Assembly (NCBI GenBank): GCA_038226305.1
Contig: JBBRQN010000003.1
Span: 198,752-262,751, forward strand
Direction: 5' to 3'
Source of the DNA: JASLDZ01 sp038226305
GTDB taxonomy: Bacteria; Pseudomonadota; Alphaproteobacteria; Caulobacterales; Caulobacteraceae
DNA: 64,000 bases
A program made the position numbers and the translations under genes. The notes beneath the pieces were generated by a model. It did not search any database. It was not told the DNA's origin and saw only the letters and a program-made list of their open reading frames with translations. Numbering within the stretch: the stretch's first letter is position 1; every line of letters starts with the position of its first letter. Below are positions 51,229 through 59,088 of the stretch, one piece after another.

Positions 51229-52320
51229 ATGAACATCGACATCGTGCATCCCCTCGACCTGTCGGACGGCGAAGTGGCCGCCTGGAGCCGGCTGCAGGCC
51301 GCTCGCCCCGAGTGGTCGAGCCCCTTCCTGTCGCCCTACTGGCCGCTGGCCCTGTCGAACGCGGGCTGGCCGGAGTCGGAGCTGGGGCGGGTGGCGGTGA
51401 TCCGCGGGGCCAGGCGCGAGGCCAAGGGCTTCTTCGCCGCCCGCGTGCAGCGCTACACCGCCGTGCCCGCGGGCTCGCCCCTGTGCGACTATCAGGCGAT
51501 GGTGGCTGCGCCGGATGCGATCCCGGATCCGCGGGAACTGGTGCGGGCCCTGGGCGTCGGCCGCATCGACCTGCACAACTGCATGATCGACGACGCCGCC
51601 TTCGCGCCGTTCCTGAAAGCCCGGCAGGAGTCGCTGATCATCGACATCGCCGGCGGCTTCGACGCCTACGCCGCCGACCGGGCGGCCGCTGGGACCGACA
51701 TCCTGAAGGACTGCGCCAAGAAGCGTCGCAAGCTGGAGCGCGAGCACGGGGCGGTTCGCTACACCCCCAACAGCCGCTCCGACGAAGATTTCGACCAGCT
51801 GATCGCGTGGAAGCGCGCCCAGTACAAGACCACCGACCAGACCGACCTGTTCGCCGCCGGCTGGCCGCTGCTGCTCCTCAAGAACCTGTGGCGGGAGGCG
51901 CATGACCGCTTCGGCGCCCGTCTCCACACCCTTCACGCGGGCGACAAGCTGGTGGCCGCGCATCTGGCGCTGACGGCGCCCGGCGTGCTGCACGCCTGGT
52001 TCATCGCCCACGACGACGCCTTCGCGAAATATTCTCCGGGCGTGGTGCTGATCGCCGACATCCTGCGCTGGGCGCCCGGCCAGGGCGTGCGCGAGATGGA
52101 CCTCGGCCCCGGCGACTACCGCTTCAAGTGCAGCCTCGCCAACGCCCGCCGGCCCGTGGGCTCGGGGTTCGTGGGCCGCCTGTCGCCCGCCGCCCTGGTG
52201 CGCGGTGCCGAGTATCGCGTGCGCGGCATGGTGGAGCGCCTGCCGCTGGGCTCCGCCTGCGAACTCCCCGGCAAGGCCATGCGCCGCCTGGACATCATCC
52301 GCGGGCTTCGGGGCGGCTGA
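51229..52320 (+). CDS. GNAT/FemAB-type N-acetyltransferase (Acetyltransf_6, CelD/BcsL-like)
   Basis: The 363-residue cytosolic protein has the double-GNAT layout of the CelD/BcsL-FemAB group, which acetylate or aminoacylate polysaccharide or peptidoglycan precursors. Visible are 'SSPFLSPYWPLALSNAG' in the N-terminal half, a central basic helix 'KDCAKKRRKLEREHGAVRYT', and the C-terminal 'GDKLVAAHLALTAPGVLHAW' with 'REMDLGPGDYRFKCSLANAR'. In Caulobacter a member of this group (HfsK) modifies holdfast polysaccharide; whether this is its orthologue is open. It starts divergently from the ADH gene. Confidence 0.84.
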   Translation: MNIDIVHPLDLSDGEVAAWSRLQAARPEWSSPFLSPYWPLALSNAGWPESELGRVAVIRGARREAKGFFAARVQRYTAVPAGSPLCDYQAMVAAPDAIPDPRELVRALGVGRIDLHNCMIDDAAFAPFLKARQESLIIDIAGGFDAYAADRAAAGTDILKDCAKKRRKLEREHGAVRYTPNSRSDEDFDQLIAWKRAQYKTTDQTDLFAAGWPLLLLKNLWREAHDRFGARLHTLHAGDKLVAAHLALTAPGVLHAWFIAHDDAFAKYSPGVVLIADILRWAPGQGVREMDLGPGDYRFKCSLANARRPVGSGFVGRLSPAALVRGAEYRVRGMVERLPLGSACELPGKAMRRLDIIRGLRGG

Positions 52321-52364
52321 CGCTTCCCGGCATCGCCCGGCAGGGCGGGGGAGGCCTTAACGCC

Positions 52365-52392
52365 TTGAGGCCGCCCGCTTCTCCCCTATAAG
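52365..52392 (+). promoter_or_regulatory. Candidate sigma70 promoter of ilvA
   Basis: TTGAGG (52365-52370) and TATAAG (52387-52392) are 16 bases apart, a good match to a housekeeping promoter. The predicted start of transcription is within a few bases of the ATG at 52402, so the mRNA may be leaderless; no Shine-Dalgarno is seen. Confidence 0.5.
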
Positions 52393-52401
52393 CGCGGCGT
52401 C

Positions 52402-53622
52402 ATGACCGCCGCCAACCACCTCACCGTCGACCACATCCGCGAGGCCGCCGAGCGCATTCGCGGGCAGGTGGAGCGCACGCCCTGCCGCCGGTCGCGCACC
52501 CTCAGCCAGATCACCGGCGCCGAGGTGTGGGTGAAGTTCGAGAACCTGCAGTTCACCGCTTCGTTCAAGGAGCGCGGCGCCCTGAACAAGCTTCTGCAGC
52601 TGACCGCCGACGAGAAGACGCGCGGCGTCATCGCCGCTTCCGCCGGCAACCATGCGCAGGGCCTGAGCTACCACGCCTCGCGGCTGGGCATTCCGTCCAC
52701 CATCGTCATGCCCCGCGCCACCCCCACCACCAAGGTGGAGCACACCCGCAACTTCGGCGCGGAGGTGATCCTGGAGGGCGAAACCTACGACGACGCCGAC
52801 GCCACCGCCCGGCGCATCTGCGAGGAGCGGGGGCTCGTGTTCTGCCACCCGTTCAACGACTTCGCGGTGATGGCGGGCCAGGGCACCGCCGCCCTGGAAA
52901 TGCTGGAGGATGCGCCCGACCTCGAGATCCTGCCCATCCCCATCGGCGGCGGCGGCCTGATCTCCGGCATGGGGACGGCGGCCAAGGCGGTGAATCCCGA
53001 CATCTCCATCGTGGGCGTCGAGGCGGCCATGTACCCCTCGTTCACGGCCCGGATGCGCGGCTTCGGCGGCAAGATCGGCGGGCAGACCATCGCCGAGGGC
53101 ATCGCCGTGAAGGCCGTGGGCGAGCTGAACTACGCCACCGCCCGCCCCCTGCTGGACGACGTGGTGCTGATCGAGGAGCGCTATTTCGAGGAGGCCGTCG
53201 CCCTCTACGCCAACGTGGAAAAGACCGTGGCCGAGGGGGCGGGCGCCGCCTCCCTCGCGGCCCTTCTGGCCTACCCGGAACGCTTCAAGGGCAAGAAGTG
53301 CGGGCTGATCCTCTGCGGCGGCAACATCGACACCCGCCTTCTTGCCAGCGTGCTGACGCGAGAGCTGGTGCGCGAGCGCCGGATCGTGTCGTTCCGCATC
53401 GTCGGCGACGACCGCCCGGGCCTCCTCGCCACCGTGTCGGCCCTGATCGGCGAAGCGGGAGGCAACATCATCGAGGTGACGCACAACCGCCTCGCGCTCG
53501 ACGTGCCCGCCAAGGGCGCGGAGTTCGACCTGATGGTCGAGACCCGAGACGGCACCCACACCGACCAGATCGCCGCCGCCCTTCGCGCCCACGGCTACCC
53601 GCCCCGCGGCGAAGGCCACTGA
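52402..53622 (+). CDS. ilvA: Threonine ammonia-lyase (with C-terminal ACT domain)
   Basis: The PLP enzyme deaminates threonine to 2-oxobutyrate, the first step to isoleucine. The 406-residue protein has the PLP Lys K56 in 'TASFKERGALNKLL', 'ASAGNHAQGLSYHA', the phosphate-binding 'PIGGGGLISG', and 'VEGAGAAS'-like 'VAEGAGAASLAALLAYPER'. The C-terminal ACT domain (about 330-406, 'RIVSFRIVGDDRPGLLATVS') suggests allosteric control. It is shorter than E. coli IlvA (514, two ACT-like repeats), the form common in alphaproteobacteria; a catabolic role is possible. An FKBP gene follows after 29 bases. Confidence 0.9.
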   Translation: MTAANHLTVDHIREAAERIRGQVERTPCRRSRTLSQITGAEVWVKFENLQFTASFKERGALNKLLQLTADEKTRGVIAASAGNHAQGLSYHASRLGIPSTIVMPRATPTTKVEHTRNFGAEVILEGETYDDADATARRICEERGLVFCHPFNDFAVMAGQGTAALEMLEDAPDLEILPIPIGGGGLISGMGTAAKAVNPDISIVGVEAAMYPSFTARMRGFGGKIGGQTIAEGIAVKAVGELNYATARPLLDDVVLIEERYFEEAVALYANVEKTVAEGAGAASLAALLAYPERFKGKKCGLILCGGNIDTRLLASVLTRELVRERRIVSFRIVGDDRPGLLATVSALIGEAGGNIIEVTHNRLALDVPAKGAEFDLMVETRDGTHTDQIAAALRAHGYPPRGEGH

Positions 53623-53651
53623 CCGCCCCATTTCCCATGTTAGGAGTCGCC

Positions 53652-54173
53652 ATGCGCGCCCCCCTGATCCTCGCCCTCTCCCTCTTCGCCGCGGTGGCGG
53701 CCCCCGCCGTCTCGGCCTGCAAGGCCAAGGGGCCGGACGTGGCGCAGATGAATGCGGCGTCCGACCCGTCGCAGACGCGGTTTTTGGCCAACAACGCCAA
53801 GGCTCCCGGCGTGATCACCCTGCCGAGCGGCCTGCAGTACAAGATCGTCACCTCCGGCCCAGCCACCGGCCCGCACCCCAAGTCGGGCGACGAGGTGAAG
53901 GTGCACTACGAGGGCACGCTGATCGACGGCACGGTGTTCGACTCCACCTTCAAGTCGGGCAACCCGTCGGTGCTGGAACTCGACGGCCTCGTGCAGGGCT
54001 GGCAGGAGGCGCTGCCCCTGATGCGGCCGGGCGACGAGTGGTTCCTCTACATCCCCGCCAAGCTCGGCTACGGCGACCGGGGCGCCGGCGGCGTCATCCC
54101 GCCGGGCGCCACGCTGATCTTCCGCATGCAGCTCCTGGGCGTACTCAGCCACGGAGAGCAGGCGGCGGGCTGA
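53652..54173 (+). CDS. FKBP-type peptidyl-prolyl isomerase, lipoprotein-like
   Basis: The 173-residue protein would speed proline isomerisation in exported proteins. Residues 1-23 are a signal sequence ending in 'APAVSAC', a lipobox-like site, so it may be anchored to a membrane by C23. The FKBP domain (about 62-165) has 'GDEVKVHYEGTLIDGTVFDS' and 'GWQEALPLMRPGDEWFLYIP' with the usual aromatic pocket, ending 'IPPGATLIFRMQLLGV'. The ATG has TAGGAG upstream. It lies 29 bases after ilvA and may be cotranscribed. A composite repeat follows its stop. Confidence 0.9.
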   Translation: MRAPLILALSLFAAVAAPAVSACKAKGPDVAQMNAASDPSQTRFLANNAKAPGVITLPSGLQYKIVTSGPATGPHPKSGDEVKVHYEGTLIDGTVFDSTFKSGNPSVLELDGLVQGWQEALPLMRPGDEWFLYIPAKLGYGDRGAGGVIPPGATLIFRMQLLGVLSHGEQAAG

Positions 54174-54183
54174 CGCCTCAAGA

Positions 54184-54331
54184 CCTCCCCCGCATGCGGG
54201 GGAGGGGGACCGTCGCGTAAGCGATGGTGGTGGGGGTTACGCGACGCTGGCGGTCGGAGCCCTCGGCGTAACCCCCTCCGGCACAGCTTGCCGACGGCAA
54301 GCCGTGCCACCTCCCCCGCTCACGGGGGAGG
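54184..54331. repeat. Composite palindromic element with two CCTCCCCCG repeats
   Basis: Two copies of the repeat, 54184-54205 and 54310-54331, flank a core in which GTGGGGGTTACGC (about 54229-54241) pairs with GCGTAACCCCCTCC (about 54269-54282). The 148-base element fills the gap between the convergent FKBP and SDR genes. It looks like a dispersed non-coding repeat (BIME/RIP-like) and not a gene. Confidence 0.7.
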
Positions 54332-54343
54332 CCTTGGATACTT

Positions 54344-55123
54344 CTACCGCGGGGCCATGCGGATCGCGCCGTCCAGCCGCACGTCTTCGCCGTTGAAGTA
54401 GCCATTGCGGATCATCTCCAGCGCCAGACCGGCGTACTCCTCCGGGTTTCCGAGGCGCTTGGGGAAGGGGACGCTGGCGGCCAAGGCGTCCTTCACCTGA
54501 TCGGGAGCGGCGTTCATCAGGGGCGTTGAGAAGATGCCGGGCAGGATCGTGTTCACACGGATGCCCTCGCCCGACAGGTCGCGCGCGATCGGCAGGGTCA
54601 TGCCCACGACGCCGCCCTTGGAGGCGGAATAGGCCGCCTGGCCCATCTGCCCGTCTTCGGCCGCGACGGAGGCGGTGTTGACGATGGCACCGCGTTCGCC
54701 GTCCACCATGTCCAGCGTCAGCATTCCGGCGGCCGACTTGGCGATGCAGCGGAAGGTGCCGATCAGGTTGATCTGGATCACCATGGTGAACGCCTCCAGC
54801 GGGAAGTGCTTGATCTCGCCGGTCTTCCTGTCGCGACCCGCGGTCTTGGCGGCGTTGCCGACGCCCGCGCAGTTCACCAGCACCCGCTCCTGACCATGGG
54901 CGGCGCGGGCCTTGGCGAAGCCCGCCTCGACGCTCTCGTCGCTCGTCACGTCCACCTGGCAGAACAGGCCGCCGAAGGAGGCCGCGACGGAATCCCCGAT
55001 GTCGGCGTTGCGGTCGAAGATCGCCACCTTCACGCCCTGCGCCGCCAGGGCCTTGGCGGTCGCGAGCCCCAGACCGGAGGCTCCGCCGGTGACCACGGCC
55101 GCAACGCTTGAGTCGAGTTTCAT
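54344..55123 (-). CDS. SDR family 3-hydroxyacyl-CoA dehydrogenase-like protein
   Basis: This 259-residue classical SDR matches the type II (HSD10-like) 3-hydroxyacyl-CoA dehydrogenases. Visible are 'VTGGASGLGLATAKALAAQG', the NAD-type Asp in 'AIFDRNADIG', 'NCAGVGNAAKT', the catalytic Ser in 'IVNTASVAAEDGQMGQ' and 'YSASKGG'. Then follow 'GIRVNTILPGIFSTPLMN' and 'EEYAGLALEMIRNGYFNGED', typical of the subgroup. A role in beta-oxidation with the acyl-CoA dehydrogenases elsewhere in the window is plausible but unproven. It is convergent with FKBP. Confidence 0.88.
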   Translation of the reverse strand: MKLDSSVAAVVTGGASGLGLATAKALAAQGVKVAIFDRNADIGDSVAASFGGLFCQVDVTSDESVEAGFAKARAAHGQERVLVNCAGVGNAAKTAGRDRKTGEIKHFPLEAFTMVIQINLIGTFRCIAKSAAGMLTLDMVDGERGAIVNTASVAAEDGQMGQAAYSASKGGVVGMTLPIARDLSGEGIRVNTILPGIFSTPLMNAAPDQVKDALAASVPFPKRLGNPEEYAGLALEMIRNGYFNGEDVRLDGAIRMAPR

Positions 55124-55218
55124 CTGAGGCGTCTCCCATTCCCTAGGTTTCGGGCCATAATGGCCTGTGGCGCGTTGACCTGTCTTCGCGCCCTCATTGT
55201 CGAAAGCCGGATGTAGCC

Positions 55219-55656
55219 GTGGCCGCCGATCAAGCCAAACCGAACGATCCGGGCTTCGACCCCAAGGGGCCCATCTCGCCGTCGCGGGCGCTGGCGCCTC
55301 ACGCCGTGCGGCTCAACACGATCGTGGTGAAGGCGGGGTTCTGGCCAAAGATCAGGAAGCTCGCCCTGCACATCCCCTTCGCGGAGGATGCCCTGGCCAT
55401 GTTCTTCTGCGCCATCGATCCCAAGACGCCCGCCGCCACCAAAGCGATCCTTCTCGCCGCACTGGCCTATTTCGTGTTGCCGACCGATTTCATCCCCGAC
55501 TTCATCCCCGGCCTCGGCTTCACCGACGACGCGGCGGTGATCGCGGCGGCGCTGGCGGCGACCAACCGGTCCATCCAGCCGCGCCACCGCGAGCAGGCCA
55601 CCCGCCAGCTGGCCCGGATTGCGGGTGAGCCCGAAGCTTTGGACATCCCGGCTTGA
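55219..55656 (+). CDS. YkvA/DUF1232-family protein
   Basis: The 145-residue protein has the DUF1232 core 'TKAILLAALAYFVLPTDFIP' followed by 'FIPGLGFTDDAAVIAAALAA', with the conserved P-x-D-x-I/L-P-D motif. It has one or two hydrophobic helices and probably sits at the inner membrane. The start is GTG at 55219, giving a charged N-terminus. It is 10 bases upstream of the lysoplasmalogenase-like gene and probably cotranscribed. The family's function is unknown; members are often near membrane-stress or efflux genes. Confidence 0.85.
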   Translation: MAADQAKPNDPGFDPKGPISPSRALAPHAVRLNTIVVKAGFWPKIRKLALHIPFAEDALAMFFCAIDPKTPAATKAILLAALAYFVLPTDFIPDFIPGLGFTDDAAVIAAALAATNRSIQPRHREQATRQLARIAGEPEALDIPA

Positions 55657-55666
55657 GACCCAGGCC

Positions 55667-56314
55667 TTGAGCCCGTTGACTCAGGGTTTCCTCGGAGTCG
55701 GCGCGATCTGCGCCCTCGTCTACGGAATCGCCTTCCTGCAGGCGGCCCCGTCGCTCCTGCGAACGGTGTCGAAGGCGGGGCTGGGGGCGAGCCTGGCGCT
55801 GGCGGCGCGGTTCGCGGACGCGCCCAACCTCCTCGCCCTGGGTTTCGCCCTATGCGCCGTGGGCGACGCCTGCCTGGCGCGGGACCCGAAGCGATGGCTG
55901 CAACCGGGCATCGTGGTGTTTCTCATCGCCCACCTCGTGCTCACGGCCCTGTTCTTCGAGATCGGTGACGCCCACCGCCTCTTCACCGACCCGTTGCGCA
56001 CGGCAGGCGTGGCGGTGGCTGTGCTGTGGATGGGCGCGCTCCTCGCGTGGCTGTGGCCGCGCATGGGATCGATGCGACCCGCAGGCGTCGCCTACGCCGC
56101 GACGCTGCTGGCCACGGTGGTCGCCGGCCTGACGCTTGCGCCCAACTATGCCTGGGTGACGGGGGGCACCGTGCTGTTCCTCAGCTCGGACTCGATCCTG
56201 GCGGTGCGGCTGTTCCGCCATGAGGGCACGCCGCATCGGCTTTGGGATTCCCTCCTGTGGTGGCTCTATGCCGGAGCCCTCGGGCTCATCGGCTGGGGCT
56301 TCCTGCACGGCTGA
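55667..56314 (+). CDS. YhhN/lysoplasmalogenase-family membrane protein
   Basis: The 215-residue product has about eight hydrophobic segments of the YhhN/TMEM86 family; the animal members hydrolyse lysoplasmalogens, the bacterial substrate is unclear. Conserved acidic pairs are visible in 'LGFALCAVGDACLARD' (G-D) and 'GGTVLFLSSDSILAVRLF' (S-D-S). The TTG at 55667 is chosen because it follows the YkvA stop and keeps family length; an ATG at 55619 would overlap the upstream gene. It converges with the peptidase gene. Confidence 0.83.
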   Translation: MSPLTQGFLGVGAICALVYGIAFLQAAPSLLRTVSKAGLGASLALAARFADAPNLLALGFALCAVGDACLARDPKRWLQPGIVVFLIAHLVLTALFFEIGDAHRLFTDPLRTAGVAVAVLWMGALLAWLWPRMGSMRPAGVAYAATLLATVVAGLTLAPNYAWVTGGTVLFLSSDSILAVRLFRHEGTPHRLWDSLLWWLYAGALGLIGWGFLHG

Positions 56315-56323
56315 GGCCGCGTC

Positions 56324-57094
56324 TCAGGCCTGACCCAGGGCGTGGAGCGAGGCGCCGTTCAGCTTCAGCCAGGCGCGAGCCGGGTCCATGCCGGCGTCGA
56401 GCTTGCGGTTCAGGGCCCAGAACCCGGCCCCGTGGTTCGGATGCACGAGGTGGGCGCACTCATGCGCCGCCACATAGCGCTGCACGGCGTGCGGCGCGCA
56501 CACCAGCCGCCACGAATAGCGGATCACCCCCGTGTCGCCCCGCACAGGCGAGCGGCACGAGCCCCACCGCCCCTTCGCATCCCCCAGCGCCAGGGCGGGG
56601 AGCGGCAGCTCCAGCGCCTCGCACATCTCCTGCGTGAGGGCGGTGAGGCGGGTCAGCGCCTCGCGTTTGAGCACCCGCTCCACCGCCCGGGCGAAGGCGG
56701 GGCCGTCTCCCGAGGCTACGAGGCGCTGCGGCTCATCGGGGGTGGCGGGGATCAGCTTGCCCGCGGTGCGCATGGCCGCGCTCTCCAGCCGGCAGGGGGC
56801 GCCGTTCACGGGGATGGTCGCCCCCGGAGCGAGGGTGACGCCTTGTGGCAGGGCGGTGAGGCGGCTGGCGATCCAGGCGTGGCGGGCGTGGGCGAAGGCC
56901 AGCGCCTCGGGTAGCCGTCGCAGGCTGGGGGCGATGGCGACGACCTCCCGGGCGGGGGCGTCGAGCCGCAGGCTCACCCGCTTGGCCCGCCCGTCCACCT
57001 TCAGGCGCACCGCGTGCCCGCCCACCAGGATTCGCTCGCCCGAGACGAGCTTGGCCGCGGCAGGCGCGCGGGTGCGAAGGGGAAGGCCGAACAC
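56324..57094 (-). CDS. YgjP/DUF45-type zinc metallopeptidase
   Basis: The 256-residue protein has a C-terminal gluzincin-like site 'YVAAHECAHLVHPNHGAGFW', with HExxH and a third His, followed by 'MDPARAWLKLNG'. The N-terminal beta-rich region ('LKVDGRAKRVSLRLDAPARE') is typical of the DUF45 family. 'LPALALGDAKGRWGSCRSPV' is the family's second hallmark. Cytosolic location is inferred. The biological target is unknown; homologues often sit in SprT-like clusters. The start is GTG at 57094. It is followed on the same strand by phaZ upstream at 58358. Confidence 0.86.
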   Translation of the reverse strand: MFGLPLRTRAPAAAKLVSGERILVGGHAVRLKVDGRAKRVSLRLDAPAREVVAIAPSLRRLPEALAFAHARHAWIASRLTALPQGVTLAPGATIPVNGAPCRLESAAMRTAGKLIPATPDEPQRLVASGDGPAFARAVERVLKREALTRLTALTQEMCEALELPLPALALGDAKGRWGSCRSPVRGDTGVIRYSWRLVCAPHAVQRYVAAHECAHLVHPNHGAGFWALNRKLDAGMDPARAWLKLNGASLHALGQA

Positions 57095-57113
57095 CCCTCC
57101 AGACTAGCGGGCG

Positions 57114-58358
57114 TCAGGCCCCGTGCGAAGCGATGAACGCCCTGACGCGGGGGTAGATCTCTTCCTCGAACCGGCGGCCGTTGAACACGCCGTAGTGGCC
57201 GACCTTGGGCTGGACGTAGAGTTCCTTCATGGCCTCCGGCAGGTTGGCGCAGAGGCCGTGGGCCGCCTGAGTCTGGCCGACGCCCGAGATGTCGTCGTTC
57301 TCGCCCTCGACGGTCATCAGCGCCACGTCGGTGATCTTGCCGGGATCGACGAGGCGGCCCTCATGCTCCAGCTCGCCCTTCGCCAGGGAGTGGCGCTGGA
57401 ACACGATGTCGATGGTCTGGAGGAAGAACTCCTCCGTCAGATCGAGCACGCTCAGGTATTCGTCGTAGAATTCGAGGTGCTTGGCCGCGTGGTCGCCATC
57501 GCCCTTCACGAGGTCGTCGAAGTAGCCCCGGTGGGCGTCCTTGTGGCGTTGGGCGTTCATCGACATGAAGCTGAACAGCTGCACGAACCCCGGATAGACG
57601 CGCCGCATCGCGCCAGCATAGGGCGGCGGCACGGTGTGGATCATGTTGGACTCGAACCAGGCGAAGGGCTTGGCCTCGGCCAGTTCGGTGGGGGCGGTCG
57701 GGGCCAGGCGCGCGTCGATGGGGCTGCCCATGAAGGTCATGGAGGCCGGGCGGCTCTCGTCTCCCGCCTCGGCCATCAGCGCCACGGCGGCCAGCACAGC
57801 CGGGCCGGGCTGGCACACGCCCACCACATGCGGGCGGGGGCCGAGCGCGCGAAGCATGTCGCCCACCGTGTCCATGTAGTCGTGGAAGTCGAAGCGGCCC
57901 TCCGACAGCGGCACCTCGCGGGCGTTCACCCAGTCGGTGACGTAGACCTCGTGGTCCTTCAGGAAGGTCTCGACCGTGCCGCGCAGGAGCGTGGCGTAAT
58001 GGCCCGACAGGGGGGCCACGATCAGAACCGTGGGCTCCACGCCCGTGCGACCGGCGCGGCGCATATCCGCGTCATCGCGGGAGAAGTGCAGCATGCGGCA
58101 CCAGGGAGAAGACCACTCCACCTCTTCGCGCACCCGCACGGCCGTGCCGTCGATGTCGACGGTGTCGATCCGCCAGTCGGGCTTGCCGTAGCGGCGGGTG
58201 ACGTTCGAAAACAGGTCGGCGGCGGCGTATAGATTGCGCCCCATCGCCGTATTCGCGGCCGGGTTGAGCGGCGAACTCCAGAAGTCGCGCGTGGCCCGCG
58301 CCCAGGCGCGCATGGGCGTCGTGGCGGAATAACCCAGTTCATTCAAGGCGTAGAGCAT
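57114..58358 (-). CDS. phaZ: Intracellular polyhydroxyalkanoate depolymerase
   Basis: PhaZ mobilises intracellular PHA granules. The 414-residue alpha/beta hydrolase has the cysteine nucleophile C182 in 'VVGVCQPGPAVLAAVALMAE', which replaces the lipase-box serine as in Ralstonia PhaZ1, and the late His in 'QPKVGHYGVFNGRRF'. Also present are 'EPTVLIVAPLSGHYATLLRG' and 'DWVNAREVPLSEGRFDFHDY', diagnostic of the family. The ATG at 58358 gives the usual start 'MLYALNELGYS'. Upstream at about 58384-58411 there are TGC-rich motifs (CTGCAG, TGCTGCACTTGC) like PhaR sites, a weak hint. No PHA synthase is in the window. Confidence 0.92.
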   Translation of the reverse strand: MLYALNELGYSATTPMRAWARATRDFWSSPLNPAANTAMGRNLYAAADLFSNVTRRYGKPDWRIDTVDIDGTAVRVREEVEWSSPWCRMLHFSRDDADMRRAGRTGVEPTVLIVAPLSGHYATLLRGTVETFLKDHEVYVTDWVNAREVPLSEGRFDFHDYMDTVGDMLRALGPRPHVVGVCQPGPAVLAAVALMAEAGDESRPASMTFMGSPIDARLAPTAPTELAEAKPFAWFESNMIHTVPPPYAGAMRRVYPGFVQLFSFMSMNAQRHKDAHRGYFDDLVKGDGDHAAKHLEFYDEYLSVLDLTEEFFLQTIDIVFQRHSLAKGELEHEGRLVDPGKITDVALMTVEGENDDISGVGQTQAAHGLCANLPEAMKELYVQPKVGHYGVFNGRRFEEEIYPRVRAFIASHGA

Positions 58359-58458
58359 GGGCTTCAACGGGCGACTCCGGTATCCTGCAGCCTTATCATG
58401 CTGCACTTGCGAAAGACGTAACACGGCTTTGCGGTTGCGGGGGCTGGCATGATGCCGC

Positions 58459-59088
58459 TCATACCTTCGCGGCCAGCGTCTTTCTGACCTGGTCGGCCAT
58501 CGCCTCGGGCCCCATCGCTTCGAACAGCAGGCCGTCCGCCTTGCCCTTGGGCCCCGCCAGGTAGATCGCCGACGAGTGGCTCACGTCGTAGCCGCCCCCC
58601 TGCGCCGCCGTTCGCGGGCTGTAGGCGTAGTAGGCGTGATAAGCCTTGGTGATCGCATCCACCTGCGCCCGGCTGCCGGTGAGGGCCACGGCGTGGGCGG
58701 GAAAGCCCTCCTGGCCGAGGTAACCCTTCAGCACGGGGGGCGTGTCGCGCTCCGGGTCCACCGAGACGAACACCACCTGGAACCGCTCGCGCTCGGCCGG
58801 GGTCAGCCGCGCCTGCACGACCCCCAGGGCCTGGAGCGTGGCCGGGCACACGTCGGGGCAGCTCACATAGCCGAAGAAGATGGCGCTGACCTTGCCGCGC
58901 AGGATGCGCTGGTCCACCGCCCGCCCGTCCTGATCCACCATGCGGAAGCGTTCGCCGCCGCCTTGCCCGCCGACCAGACTGACCACGACGCCGGCCGCGA
59001 CCACGAGGCCGGCGAGCACCAGCGCGATCCTGGCCCACCCGCTGCGGCCCGCTTCCCCTCGGACGCCTGCTCCGCCACTCTGCGCCAT
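58459..59088 (-). CDS. SCO/SenC (PrrC) family copper protein
   Basis: SCO proteins deliver copper to the CuA site of cytochrome oxidase and, as PrrC, take part in Reg/Prr redox signalling. The 209-residue protein is anchored by one helix ('IALVLAGLVVAAGVVVSLVG', about 21-40) and has a periplasmic thioredoxin fold with the copper pair C77/C81 in 'YVSCPDVCPATLQALGV' and a histidine in 'DVSHSSAIYL' (about 172). Its ATG at 59088 directly abuts the regB ATG at 59089 on the other strand. Linkage to regB-regA is the classical arrangement in photosynthetic and related alphaproteobacteria. Confidence 0.9.
   Translation of the reverse strand: MAQSGGAGVRGEAGRSGWARIALVLAGLVVAAGVVVSLVGGQGGGERFRMVDQDGRAVDQRILRGKVSAIFFGYVSCPDVCPATLQALGVVQARLTPAERERFQVVFVSVDPERDTPPVLKGYLGQEGFPAHAVALTGSRAQVDAITKAYHAYYAYSPRTAAQGGGYDVSHSSAIYLAGPKGKADGLLFEAMGPEAMADQVRKTLAAKV

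Noticed and set aside
54184..54331. CRISPR-like array from repeated CCTCCCCCG units
   Set aside because: Only two units, each a palindrome with no regular unique spacers and no cas genes; it is a dispersed intergenic repeat.
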